Assembly (NCBI GenBank): GCA_026936335.1
Contig: JAPMXV010000042.1
Span: forward strand, 124,001 to 188,000
Length of the DNA stretch: 64,000 bases
Direction: 5' to 3'
Source: Mantamonas sphyraenae
Taxonomy: Eukaryota > CRuMs > Mantamonadidae
Position numbers and translations under genes: made by a program. The notes below the pieces were generated by a model, which was not told where the DNA came from, ran no database searches, and saw only the letters and a program-made list of their open reading frames with translations. Below, one piece after another: positions 40,721 to 51,945 of this stretch (position 1 is its first letter; each line of letters starts with the position of its first letter).

Positions 40721-41948
40721 TCAACTGTACTCTACGTTCCACACACAGATGCTCTGGTCGTCAGAGACGGTGGCCAGCTTGTTGCCGTCGGGGTTGTACG
40801 CCAGATCCCACACCTGGTCGGAATGCGCCTGCTCCGACTCAAAGGTGTGCAAACATTTCCTGTGGGACAGATCCCACACCTTGACACTCTTGTCCGAGGA
40901 ACAGGTGGCAAACTGTCCACCCGACGGGCTCATGGCCACCCCAACACCCACGAACTATGTCCAGACAGCGATGCCACTGTCTTGCCTGTGCCCACCTCCA
41001 GGATACCCACGTGCTGGTCGTCACATGCACTCAGCACCAGCTTCGAGTCTGCGCTCCAGTCCACTCCGCGGATCGGCAGCGCATACTCGTCAAACGACTG
41101 CGCCACCTTGCCCGACTCCACGTCCACCACGGCCACCGCTCCGTTGTACAGACCACACGCAACATACTTGCCGTCTGGAGACTGTGGATAGGGCACGTTC
41201 ATATGTGTGTGTGTGTGTGTGTGTGTGTGTCAGCGTGCCTTGTCGCTTTGGCGCGTTTCGCTGCTGCCTCCGGTTGGCTCTCTTTGCAGCTGCTTGCAGG
41301 CTGCCACCACGTACATATTTCACACTTTGCACAAACTGCGACACCTTTGTGTCCAGCACTGCCTCTCGGGAGCCCCGCTCCACGTTCCATACGTTCACAC
41401 AGCCGGTGTAGTTGCCCGACGCCACAAAGCGGGAGTCCGGCGAGAACGCCACCTTCCACGTCTCCATAGGCCCTGTTTCGATCGATGACATCAGCTTCTG
41501 CTTCTCCAGATTCCAAAAGGCAATTGTGTTGTCCAGCGACGATGATGCCGCCACTGCACATGTGTCATTGTCACCGCAACGCCACACAGGCCCCACCCAC
41601 GCGCACATGGCCGTCAGCGTTTGCCCTCTCTTTCCTCTTCTGGCCCCAACAACCCTCACTCTTTCCCACCAAGCCCCCTCACCCCCTCTGGCACTCACTC
41701 GTTCCCGACGCATCCACAGCCACAGAGATGACACCCAGCTCGTGGCCTTCCAGTGTCTTGCGTGCGTCCAGGTCGGCAGCACTCCACACTTTGACCGTTT
41801 CGTCCACCGAGCCAGTCAAGATCTCGTTGTTCACCGTCCACGCCACACTCCAAATCGAATCTGCGTGAGCCTGTTTCTTCTGCAGGGCCCGCGAGTAGTT
41901 GCTGCCACTGCCAATGTTGGAAGACGATGACGACGAAGACGACGACAT
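40721..41948 (-). CDS. WDR61: WD-repeat protein SKI8 / WDR61 (single-base frame break)
   Basis: A beta-propeller subunit of the cytoplasmic SKI exosome cofactor and, in many eukaryotes, of the PAF1 complex. Exons run 41948-41699, 41553-41315 and 41181-40721, with GT-AG introns of 145 and 133 nt. The sequence tracks human WDR61: QAHADSIWSVAW, SVDETVKVWSAADLDAR, LEGHELGVISVAVDAS, AASSSLDNTIAFWNLEKQK, TGPMETWKVAFSPDSRFVAS, LPIRGVDWSADSKLVLSACD, SSDKSVKVWDL and DGNKLATVSDDQSICVW. About 316 residues are expected (human 305). Within the GGGG run at 40939-40942 (CCCC on the plus strand) the frame shifts by one. Before it the frame reads LSGHSSWVLG; after it VAMSPSGGQFATC. One G appears to be missing, and as given the frame would stop 3 codons later. 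A sequence error is more likely than a pseudogene because the rest is intact. Confidence 0.85.
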
Positions 41949-42027
41949 GCGCACGACGGGTGTTTTGGGATGGATCGAGCTTCGCGCATTCCAACACGGT
42001 GCAATACAACTGACATCTCACCCTCCC

Positions 42028-44624
42028 TCACCTCCTCGACCGTCGCTTCCTCCTTGTCGACGCCCCTGTAAACTGTGATTCCAACTGCGATTCCAGATCG
42101 GCTGCTGCGCTCTTCTTGGCCTGGTCTTTGCCCACTCGTTGCCGTTTCGATGCAGGCGCACGCCTTGTCCCTCGCCTTCCACCCTCGTCGTCGTCATCGT
42201 CGTCATCTTCTCCATCCTCATCCTCGTCATCGTCATCGTCATCTGTGCGGCCTCGCTTGCGCTTGCTCTTGCTCGTTGTGCGCCTACTTGCCCTTCTGCT
42301 CCGCCTGCTCCGAGATGACACCGATTCACCATCGTCGTACTCATCATCGTCATCCTCTTCATCATCATCATCCTCATCGTCTTCATCATCATCATCGTCT
42401 TCATCCTCATCGTCCGACGGCCCCACATTGAATCGATCTCCAGCACGTGCGCTGGTGCGCTTTCTGGTCGTCCTACTCTTGCTTGCACTCTGCTGTGCCA
42501 ACGACTCGATGGTTGTGTCGTTTGCCCACGCTGCATCCTCGCCTGACAGATCAGGCACGTCGGCGATTCCTCCGCTGCTGCTCGCTGCCACGTCCACGTC
42601 CATGCTGTGTACGGGCACAACCACATCTGCCAGCTCGTCCTCTGCATTTAACCTGCCCTCGGCCACCATTTTGGTACGCTCGTTCTGCTCCTGCACCTGT
42701 CGCGTTGTCCTCTCGATCAGCGAGTCCAGTTCTCGAGCGCCTCCTCCATCGCCTCCGCCGCCTCCTCCGGCTCCGCCTCGTCCTCCACCTGCCCCCGTCT
42801 GGCTGCTAAACTTGGCTTCCAACACCTCTTTGCTTCGCTGCTCCGTGCTCTCTGCAAAGAACTTGTCGATCGCATTCTTCTCCTGTTTCTCCACAAAGTC
42901 CGTCACCGCCGTGTGCAGCTCCGTCTCCTTGAAGATCTCCAGACCCTGTGCACTCTTCAGTTCCTCCCCAATGATGTTCTGGATGTTGACTCTGTTCAGC
43001 GCTTCCAGTGACTCGGACGTGTACGTGCCATCCTCCCCACGAACCACCGCGCCTCGCTTGCGCTTCTTTTCGTACTTGATGACATCCTTGGGATTGGCCA
43101 CCTTGCCCACAAAGCGTTGCGCCAGCCGCTGCACAGCAATCTGTGGGAATCCACCGGAAGGGTCGACACGCAGACGCACCAGCGGCAATTCCGGTGTGCT
43201 GTCGTTCACGTGTGGCAACTCCATGGCCTGTTTGACCAGCATATCCACGTGTGCGGCCAGCAGATCCTCGATGCCCTTCTCGTCGTGTGCACTCAACTCC
43301 TCAAACTCGGCAAGACGGATGTCGTGCATGACAAAGGGCCGCACGGTATGCAGGGTCTGCGGCTCCACGCGTGCTTCTTTGCCACACACACTCAGCACGC
43401 CGACGCTCTTGGGCACGGCTTCGGCGGCACACAGTGAGGTGGCCACCGATGAGCCAGGTTGCAGGATGGAGAATTCGGGGTAGCCATTGTCCAGGAACAT
43501 GCGACACTCGTGTTCGTGGGCCCAGAAGACCAGGTCAAAGTGAGGGCTGATCATGTTGTTGTGGATGGTGTTGGACGAATTGTGGGCCACCCTGTTCTGG
43601 TGGATCACAAACAGATTGAACCATTCGTGGTCATCCTCTGGGCGCAGCACCTTGACACGCTTGTCGCGGAAGGTCTTGTTCAGCCGCTCGTCGCGGATGT
43701 TGCCCAGGCCGTACAAGGCCAGATAGCTGCTTCCCTTGCGCATCAACACGGGCGACAGTTCGATGTCATCGATGCTGTAGCTGCGCCCAAAGTAGTTCAC
43801 CAGATTCGACACCGCCAGGAACTCCACAGCCGAGTGATCACCGTCCTGTTGTGGCCGCTCCTGTGTGTCAGTTTCTCCGTGCACAGGATGCCTTGCTCGT
43901 TGTGCCCTCCGTGCATGTGTGCGTGTGTGTGTGCAGGTATGCATCCCAGCCTGTCGCCAAAACTCACTCCACTCGGATCGTCGTGGTTGCCGTGAATGAT
44001 AAACACAGGCATGGCCACGTTGTAGTTTGGGTCCTCAAAATTGGCTGTATGCATACTGCAGGGTGCGTTACACGCACATCGGCACAGAAACCGAATTCAA
44101 GGAGTCAGTGGTGTGTATCAATGCCAAGTTGCAACGTGCCCGGGAACGTACTTGGCCGGAAACGAAGCTGCCGAATCGCTCAACACCTCAAAGTCGATGG
44201 CACGATCGCCCATGCAATACTTGCGGAAAAGACGCATGACTCGGAGTGTGGTCTCACGAGACGGCTTGTTGACGTGAAAGAGGTCGCCACCGAGGAGCAC
44301 AAAGTCGACCTGGGGCGGTTTCGGCGGGACGACGGCGTGTCAGGAATGTGATCAGGAACGCCGAGCAAACTCCGCGGGCTAGCAAGGGCATGCGAGCGAG
44401 ACAAGGGATGGGGAGGGTACTTGGGGACAGACCAAACACAACCAACACACATTCTCACGGCGTCCAATCTGCAGGATCTCCTCCAGGGTGTTGAAGCTGT
44501 CGTCGGCTCGGATGGGGTCCTGTTCGTTGTACCCGACGTGGTTGTCTGTGGATACAAGCATGCGAAAGGTATCCTTCTCCACAAGCTCGGCAGATGCCAC
44601 CGTTTTGGAATGACGTCGGCTCAT
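42028..44624 (-). CDS. MRE11: Double-strand-break repair nuclease MRE11
   Basis: The Mn-dependent nuclease of the MRE11-RAD50 complex, acting at DNA breaks and telomeres. Four exons are inferred: 44624-44451, 44309-44152, 44055-43968 and 43860-42028. The introns of 141, 96 and 107 nt have consistent phases, and the product is 750 residues. The phosphoesterase motifs are complete: [10 protein letters not shown] (motif I), [13 protein letters not shown] (II), [12 protein letters not shown] (III), LFVIHQNR (IV) and FWAHEHECR (V). The capping domain follows, with [15 protein letters not shown] and [10 protein letters not shown]. From about residue 490 the tail is disordered, with Asp/Glu runs and basic clusters, and ends [10 protein letters not shown], as in DNA-binding C-termini of MRE11. 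Start ATG 44624 overlaps a plus-strand ATG at 44623. SKI8 begins 79 nt after its stop on the same strand. Confidence 0.96.
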
Positions 44625-44718
44625 GATGATTGGGGGAACAACAATGTTGGCAGCTCCAGCGGCACCACAGCAACTTCCCTTTTTTGGCCACAACATTGGA
44701 ACACACCACCCTCAAAAC
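44625..44718. promoter_or_regulatory. Candidate bidirectional promoter (MRE11 / RING ligase)
   Basis: 94 nt between the MRE11 start and the preferred RING-ligase ATG. The plus-strand frame stays open through the whole interval back to an ATG at 44623, so a longer N-terminus overlapping the MRE11 start cannot be excluded. Confidence 0.35.
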
Positions 44719-47428
44719 ATGACCAACACAGTCACTGGACAAGAGTGCAATCTCATTGTCCTGTCTGTGTGTGTGACCATGTTGCTGTGGCTGGTCCGCT
44801 TGATACGGCTGTGGACAAGTCTGGACAGGCTAAAATCTGCACTGGAAGAGGAGCAGGTACGTCGATGGAGTGGCATACAGGTGTACCCACGGGGTGGAAT
44901 CCCAAGCACAATTGGCCCAGCACACGTTGCTTGTGCCGATGAGCGCCAATGTGTCCTGAATCAGTGCTGCGGCCCCTTTTGACGAAAGAGGCAGTCGTTT
45001 TGGGACATCAACCGGCGAAATTTGTGTGCTGGGGTGCGGCAACCACCGCCAACGGCAGGCGAAGGCAGGCGCAGAGGGCCTCGCAATTAGTGGAGCGATA
45101 AGGAGGAAGGGCAACTAACACGATGCGGGCGTACAGATTGTCCATCTGAATGGGTACACGCCGAACGGGCCGGTGCCATTGACACGCGCACACCTGGACG
45201 CCATCTTTCGCCGTTCCACTCTCAACAAGCACTTTGAGGTTGCCAAATACGTGAATCCGGTGAATGTGAAGCGCAACAGCCTTGCGTTGATCCAAACCGA
45301 CCAGGGGGAATACCGTAAGTGGCATGTGGACACAGGTGTTACGCGGCAGTTTTTTGGTGGGACGAATGGGTGCGTTTTTCGTGGCTAACGCTCGGAGCCG
45401 AACCGACCCTCGGGTTGCGGGGTTGTTTTGCGTTGCGCACAGGCTTCTCGTTGGAGGTGGAACACAGCAGCACGGTGGCCCTGCAGATGTACTGGGGTGT
45501 GTCTGCACATGCAGTGTTGCGCAAGGTGCAGGAGGCCATGGTGACGTACGAGCGTCTGAAAGCCAAGCTGTCGAAGCAGCAGGGAGCCACGGCGGACAAC
45601 GCACACAACGCAGGGTCTCCACGCAGCTGGGACTCGTGGCGTGCTTCCCACTCGGCCACCAGGGCAACAGACGACATGGCAGTGTCTTCGGGTGTGCGCT
45701 CACCACACAGCACGGCGCAGAATCTGATCCGACGCGTGCGTTCTCCCGGAAACGGAGACGAACGGCGTCCGCCGGCGCTGGTCGGCATTGCCCCGCCCGC
45801 CACACACATGCACACAGACACACACGACGCCGCAGGTAATAACAACAAACAACAACAACAGCAGAAACAAAAATCGCAGTGGTGGGCCAGAGATCATTGA
45901 GTTTACGGATTTCGCAGCAGGGAGCAGGCACAAAGAGGAGGAGGCGGAGGACCAAGGCGGGGAATCCGAGGTTACGAAAACGGGCAGTAGAAAAGCAAGC
46001 ACAGGGTTGCCAGCCATGCCGACTTCACCCACCACGGATGCAGCGAGTGGACGCACAGCCACAGAGGCAGAGATGAAACAGCAGGGAGGGTCTGGGCACC
46101 TGAAGGAGATGGCACCCACGTTGACGCAGAAGATGCAGAATTTGCAGGCATCTCCTCCAGGAGGAGGCAACAAGCGACGCAACAAGAGGCACAGTGCACG
46201 TGTGGTGAGCATTGAGGCACTGATGGTGGGTGCAGACGGACAGGGACTGAGTCCGGGCAGCAGCAGCGTGGGCGGAAGCGGAAGCCGACGAACGGGGTTG
46301 GACTCGGTAAACTCGCGAAGCAGTGCCAGCAGCACACCCAGCAGCACACCTCCATTGGCACGCACAAGTCCCGTGTTGATGGACTCATTGGCCAGTGGAG
46401 GCAACAGCACAGGGTCGGCAACGGCGACGACGACGACGACGGACGGAAGCCCGACGATTGTCATCCCCAGCAACAGACACACACGTGCACAGGCAACCAT
46501 CCTGCGCATTGACGATGACGATGATGAGGAGGATGTGGATGGTGACGAGAATCGCCATCATGACGATGAGGAGGATGATGAAGAAGAGGAGAATTTGACC
46601 GTGAGGATGATGAGCAGGCTCATGCGGGACGAGGACGACGAGGACGACGAGGCGTACCACGACGGCCTGTATGTAAGTGTGGCCGATTCGCACAGGGGAA
46701 GTGCACGCGGCAGCCAGGCAAGTGCAGGGGGTGTGGAGGCAGAGTTTGGGACGTTGGAGGGGGAGGGAGCAGCCACGCCGCCGACGGCAGGGAGCAGTGT
46801 GTCAGGAGGAGGAGGAACACCAGTCAAGGGGAGGGGCTTTGTGCCAGTGAATGGCAACACACCGACAAGGAGGAGAAACAAGGGAGGGGTGGGAACATCG
46901 AGATCTTCCACAACACAAACGAGGACCACGACGACAACAACGACATCGACATCCACACCGACCGAGGGTGGCACACAGGAACACACACGCGTGCACAAGG
47001 CCATGCAATTCTTTGACAAGGACGAATACCTGTGCGACAGTCAAACGGAGGTGTTTGAAGCAGACGGCAGCGTGCACACATATGTGTCGCAGGCCATCGA
47101 TCTCCTGGGCGTGGCCACAGAGAAGGAATGTCGCCACAGGCGCAATGCCACAGAGGCCCTGCCTGGAGAGTTGGATCACGAGATGGATGAGGAGAAACGA
47201 CAGGCACAGGTGGAATACCAACAGCAACACCAAGGCGATCGTGGCGATGACGAGAGTGCCGATGATGAGTGTGGTGGTGGTGGTGGCGGCGGAGTGCCTG
47301 TGGGTGCGCAACTGCTGTCCATTTTCGAGAGGGATGGCAGCCACGCAGCCAACCGCTACCCGTTGGTGATCGTCGTGTGGCCCGACGACCAGTGCGACAC
47401 GCCATCGCAGTATGCACACAGGCCATCC

Positions 47429-47471
<43 letters not shown>

Positions 47472-48271
47472 GTGAGGGAAGTGACCGCAGCAGTGGACGT
47501 GAGTCTGCGTACAGCGGAAGCATCGAGGCGATGATGTCTGCACCGGGCCCTCTGTACGACCACGACTGGACAGCGACGCCTGGAGGCGTGGGACCGGTGA
47601 GTCCTGAACGGACAGCAGGCGGAGGAGGCATGCTGTCACCGGAACCGAAGCTGCAAAACGTGAGCATGAACGACTCGACAGGGTCATTGGAGGCCGATCT
47701 GGTGCACGCCCTCAACAGCGCTCGCCCAGGATCGGCCAGCCGCCTGACACCAGAGACGGCTCGCATTTCCTCGCGTTCACATCGACGCCAAGAGTCGATG
47801 GGATCGGCGCCAGGATCACCGTACTCGGTGAGGTCCATGGCGGGAGGGCAGGCGTTGGCTGTGGCGCAGCCGCAGTTTGATTTCACGTCCGGGGTGGTTG
47901 CAGCACGCACGTTGGCTCGGGACAGGGCCAAACTGCTCCATGTGCCCCAACTCTTCTTTGTGGAATTTGAAGAGGGGCTGGCAGCAAACCAGTGGCGGCC
48001 GGTGGTGGTGAAACACCTCATCCTGTTCTCGGACTATGTCTACCAGGTGGACGACGTGTATGGCACCGAGGAGTACGACACAGACGCAGACACAGACGCA
48101 GACGCCACAAGCACGTGTGTCGTGTGTCTCGAGTCCCAAGTCGACATCCTCCTCCTGCCCTGCCGTCACTTTTGCGTCTGCCACGAGTGCCACGACAGAC
48201 TCGACCCCAAGATTTGTCCTCTTTGCCGCGAGACTGCAAATGCCTTTATGGTGGCTGGGTGCAAGGATTGA
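44719..48271 (+). CDS. Membrane-anchored MGRN1/RNF157-like RING E3 ubiquitin ligase
   Basis: Four exons are inferred: 44719-44856, 45137-45314, 45443-45835 and 45891-48271. Introns are 280, 128 and 55 nt with matching phases; the product is 1029 residues. The last intron is only 55 nt and CAA-rich. An N-terminal segment (CNLIVLSVCVTMLLWLVRLI) is probably a signal-anchor helix. NPVNVKRNSLALIQTDQGEY followed by RFSLEVEHSSTVALQMYWGV resembles the N-terminal beta domain that MGRN1-type ligases carry. A long disordered insert (Ser, Asp/Glu, poly-Asn) follows. The block RDRAKLLHVPQLFFVEFEEG to VKHLILFSDYVY and the C-terminal C3HC4 RING (CVVCLESQVDILLLPCRHFC, then CHECHDRLDPKICPLCR) are in the family's usual order. 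MGRN1-like enzymes ubiquitinate membrane and endosomal proteins. The RING is certain; subfamily assignment is moderate. Confidence 0.75.
47428..47471 (+). repeat. (CAA/AAC)n microsatellite coding poly-Asn
   Basis: About 14 perfect trinucleotide units in frame encode an uninterrupted Asn run in the RING ligase linker. Confidence 0.95.
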
Positions 48272-48318
48272 TTGGGTGAAAATGTCCAAGTAAATTCAGT
48301 CTTGTTCAAAGAGTCCTG

Positions 48319-49619
48319 TCAAAGCACGTCGTACGCAGGCGGCGGCAACTGCTGCTCTTCCCAAAGCTCCTGCTCATCCTCCTCCTCCTCCTGTCCATCA
48401 TCACCCCCCTCTTCATACCCATACCCATCCTGTCCCTCGTCGTCGTCGTACTCGTATTCGTCGTCTGCGCTCTGGAACAACGCCTGGAAGGTGTTTTGAC
48501 TCTTGACCTTCTCCTGCACACTGACACGAATGTGATCCAAGCGTGTCAGGTCTGGAAGCTCAAACAGAGCTCGCAGACGGAATTCCGGGGGTGATTCATC
48601 GTCCAGGTTGACCACGGCAATGGCGGGGGCCATGCTGGTGGCACGTGACGAACCCGAGTCTGTGTTCTGGCCATGGGTCACCAGATCCGCCTGTGGGTCC
48701 ATGCTCTCCACTGGGTTGTGCAACAACACCAGTTGGTGGAGCAGAGTGGAGCGTTTGAGAAAGGGAAACACGTCGCTGTGTTGGGCCAACTGGTTGTACG
48801 AGGCCTCCAGGGTCACCAGCTGACCCATTCCCTCCAGGCCCTCCAACGTCTCCAACTGGTTGTGAGACACATCCAGGTGCTTCATCAGCACCAATGATCG
48901 CAACACGGCTGCGTTGAACCCATTGCTTTCAATGGCGTTGTGGCTCAGGTTCAGCTGCGTCAACGGAAGATCCTGCAGCCCTTCCAACGACACAAGCTTG
49001 TTGTGCGACAGATCCAACACACTCAGCAATTCCAGCTGGTGCAACGAGTCTACGCGCTCCAATCGGTTGTCTGTGTGTGTGTGTGTGTGTGTGTGTCGCA
49101 CGTGAGTGTTCCGGCGTAGAAGACACGGGTTGGGGGTGGGGGAATCCAGGCGGTAGCCGTTGTGTGTGCTTGGGTTTTTCCACCTCCGGGCAAGGGAGCA
49201 CCTGCCAAGCAGTGGGTGTGGGATGGGCAAGCTGCCAACAACGTACATGAAAGGTCAATGATGGTGAGGTTGCGGTGTGCCGACAGGTCGTGTGTGATGT
49301 GTTCGATGTGGTTGTGTGCATAGTTGCACTGCTGCAGCGTCAAGGGAGCCGGCTCCCATTCCAGGAACTGCGACAGGTGGTTGTCGCTCACGTCCAACTG
49401 TACAAGGTAGGAGAGGCCACGGAGGGAGGATTCCAGGCTGCTGAGTTGGTTGTTGCTCAGCTGTACGTTCTGCAGGTGCGGATACTTGGCCAGCAGCTCC
49501 GCCTCCTGCAGACCCATGCCACGCAGGTCCACACTCAGGTATGCCAGCTGGAACCCATCCGCACTCTTGCCCAGGCCACTCAGGCCCTGTGCCATGTGCT
49601 GGGCGTTCAAGGTGGACAT
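48319..49619 (-). CDS. LRRC23: Leucine-rich repeat protein LRRC23 (radial-spoke protein)
   Basis: In motile cilia LRRC23 is a radial-spoke-head protein. Two exons, 49619-49247 and 49070-48319, flank a 176-nt intron whose sense strand ends in a CA repeat running straight into the acceptor CAG. The product is 374 residues. The N-terminus QGLSGLGKSADGFQLAYLSV, followed by LRGMGLQEAELLAKYPHLQN, mirrors the characteristic human LRRC23 opening (GLSLLCKTGNGLAHAYVKLEV, then YIHLRYVDISENHL). SDS22-like repeats follow: LVQLDVSDNHLSQF, LSVLDLSHNKLVSLEGLQ and LKHLDVSHNQLETLEGLE-type units. The cap has LHQLVLLHNPVES and LPDLTRLDHIRVS. The acidic C-tail ends PPPAYDVL. The 3' end faces the RING ligase with 47 nt between stops. 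Confidence 0.75.
49072..49096 (-). repeat. (CA)n tract forming the LRRC23 3' splice site
   Basis: GT repeat on the plus strand, CA on the sense strand. It directly abuts the acceptor, so that CACACACAG|ACAAC is both repeat and splice signal. Confidence 0.85.
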
Positions 49620-49666
49620 TGGTGGTGGTTGGATTCGTTTGGACGCGACAGCGGGGGGGTGGAGAG

Positions 49667-51761
49667 TTATTGTGCATTCATCAACGTCTCAAACAGGTTC
49701 ACCCAATAGTCACGCACAGCGGTGGTCTGGGACAACACCTCCAGGTCCAGGGTGCGTTCGGTACCGACCACAGAGAAACACCAGTCGTCCTTCTTGGCCG
49801 GATCCTTCTTCTTCTTGTTGCTCTTGAAGATGTCCGTTTCACGTCCGGCCAACACCGCCTGCATGCTCGACACCGCGATGGCGTTCTTTGTGTTCACCTT
49901 GTTGTCCTTCTCCTTGTCTGTCTTGGCCCAGCACACGTACTCCTGGTCCTCTGACAGCCACACAAACCGCTTGTGCGGCGACCCCTTGCGTCCAAACTTG
50001 GTAAAGAACGCACCCCGCAGCAGCGGTGTCAGGTCTCCCAGCACTTGGTTCTTCCCAGACGACGATGACGACGACGATGACGATGCGGATGCACCACTCT
50101 CATCCTCAGGCGGCGGAGGAGGCGCATCGTCCTCCTCGTCATCCGAAGGCGGTTCCGGCACATCGTCCTCATCGTCGTCATGCTTCCCATCCTGCGACTT
50201 GGATGCCACCACAGACGCCGCACGGTAGCGTTGGAACATGTCTGCCGTCATCTGTCCACTCAGCTGCTTGTCAATTTCGCTCTGGTACTCGCCGTTGTCC
50301 AGATCATCGTCGTCATCCGAATCATCATCATCATCGTCCATGGGAGGAGGAGGCGGACCAGCGCCTTCCTCCTCTTCATCCTCGTCCGAATCGCTGTCCG
50401 ACGGTGGCGGAGGAGGCATCGACTCGGCACGCTCCCGTCCCTGGTCACCCACACTCAGGTTCTTGTTGACTGCCTTGGCACCCGCGTCCGAGGTGCCATT
50501 GGAAGCAGAGTTGCTGGTGGTGGAGGTGGTGGTGGAGGAAGAAGAGGAAGAAGAGGAGGAAGCAGAAGAGGAGGCGCCTGCGGACACGGTGCCTCCAATG
50601 GTCTGGGTGCGTCCCTGGACATCAGCCTTGGGATCCTTGAGGATGCTCTCCAGATCCTGAATAACATCTGTGGTCGTTTCGCTGGCCTTGAGGAAGCGGG
50701 CCACCTTTTGCAGGTGAGCGGTGCTGGTGGTGGCCAGCGAGAATTCCGTGTTGCGGCAGTACACGTGCAGGTTGAGCAAGGTGGCGGCCGTGCGCACATC
50801 CTCCGGGTCGTCCCACTGTTCAATCAACATGTTGTCTGCGCCCCCCTTGGCCATCTCTGCACACCCGGAGCCAATCAGCGACAGGTGGAAGCAAATGGCT
50901 CGTCCGTACGTCTTGCTGTTGGAGCTCACCAGCCCTGGCATCACCTGCACCAGCTTCTCCACCGTCCCTGCCCGCACCACTGCCTCCTTGATCGTCTCGT
51001 TGGCCGTCCACGTCAGGTTTGCCACCGCCCCCAGCGCGTACTGTTGCAAATGCGCGTCCTCCGCCGAAAAGTCGCTCGTCAGCGCGGCAATGGCTTTGCC
51101 CGCCGCCGTCAACAGGGCCATCCGTGCGTCGTCGTACTTCAATGTCGACATCAGGTACTTGACTGCCTCGATGCGCATCGACACGTCCGTCTCCCCGTTG
51201 AGTGTCATGGAAAAGTACAGCTCGTTCAGTGCCTGTACGTGTGCCTTGAGTTCGTCTGAAGAAATGAACGTTAGCCCCCGTAGCCACGCCACGCATGCCA
51301 CCATCCGTTGGGGAAATTGCCCATCGATGCAACGTCATCCATTCATGCCCTTGTCTGTGTCAGTGTCCATCCCTCGGGTCTCCTTGGCGTCCAAAACGCG
51401 AGCCAACGCCAGCACGGCTCCCTCTTCAAAAAAACCCCCTTTTGGGCCCCGTCTGCGCCGGAAAAAGACACTCACAAATCTTTGCGTGGACGATTTTGTG
51501 GATGATGAAGCACAGGTCGCAGAAGCGCTCGTCCTTGATGGTCTTGGAGCTGCATCCCTTGCACACCAGGTGACCACAGTGGCGGCAGTGGTGCCTGCGT
51601 CGAGAGAGCGACCACTTGCGTGCACACAGTTCGCAGTAGTTGCTGGCAGAGTCGGGCACCCAGCTCGACTTTTCAATCAGCGACGAGTACTCAGGATCGT
51701 ACTCATTGGACCCAATGCCGAAAAAGTCCTGTCCGTCGGTGTCGTTGGCTGACACGGACAT
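49667..51761 (-). CDS. FYVE - armadillo-like - PH domain protein
   Basis: Two exons (51761-51476 and 51255-49667) flank a 220-nt intron; the product is 624 residues. Residues 31-90 form a FYVE zinc finger: WVPDSASNYCELCARKW, the RRHHCRHCG core that binds phosphatidylinositol 3-phosphate, LVCKGCSS and ERFCDLCF. Residues 100-320 are helical, with ARM/HEAT-like segments (DAHLQQYALGAVANLTWTAN, EDVRTAATLLNLHVYC). An acidic, Ser- and Pro-rich linker follows. The last 130 residues form a PH domain (LLRGAFFTKFGRKGSPHKRF, WLSEDQEYVCWA, ending in the helix TAVRDYWVNLFETLMNAQ). It is predicted to act on endosomal membranes. This domain order does not match a named family I know. The start ATG 51761 gives MSVSANDTDGQDFFG. 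LRRC23 starts 47 nt beyond its stop. Confidence 0.82.
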
Positions 51762-51863
51762 GGTTTGTGGGTTGTGGTGTGTTCCAACGCGCTGCTGGGT
51801 CCTCTCAAGTTCCAATTCATTTCGTTGCCCATCCCCTTGTGACAATTGCATATGTATGTGGTA

Positions 51864-51889
51864 TGTGTGTGTGTGTGTGTGTGTGTGTG
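51864..51889 (-). repeat. (CA)n tract upstream of the FYVE gene
   Basis: GT on the plus strand, in the 185-nt gap between the FYVE-ARM-PH start and the VPS26C stop; both genes are on the minus strand. Confidence 0.85.
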
Positions 51890-51945
51890 GTGTCGATGCG
51901 TGGCGAACCGTCTCTTGCCACTTCCCCGCGCTTCAGGACCGGCAT

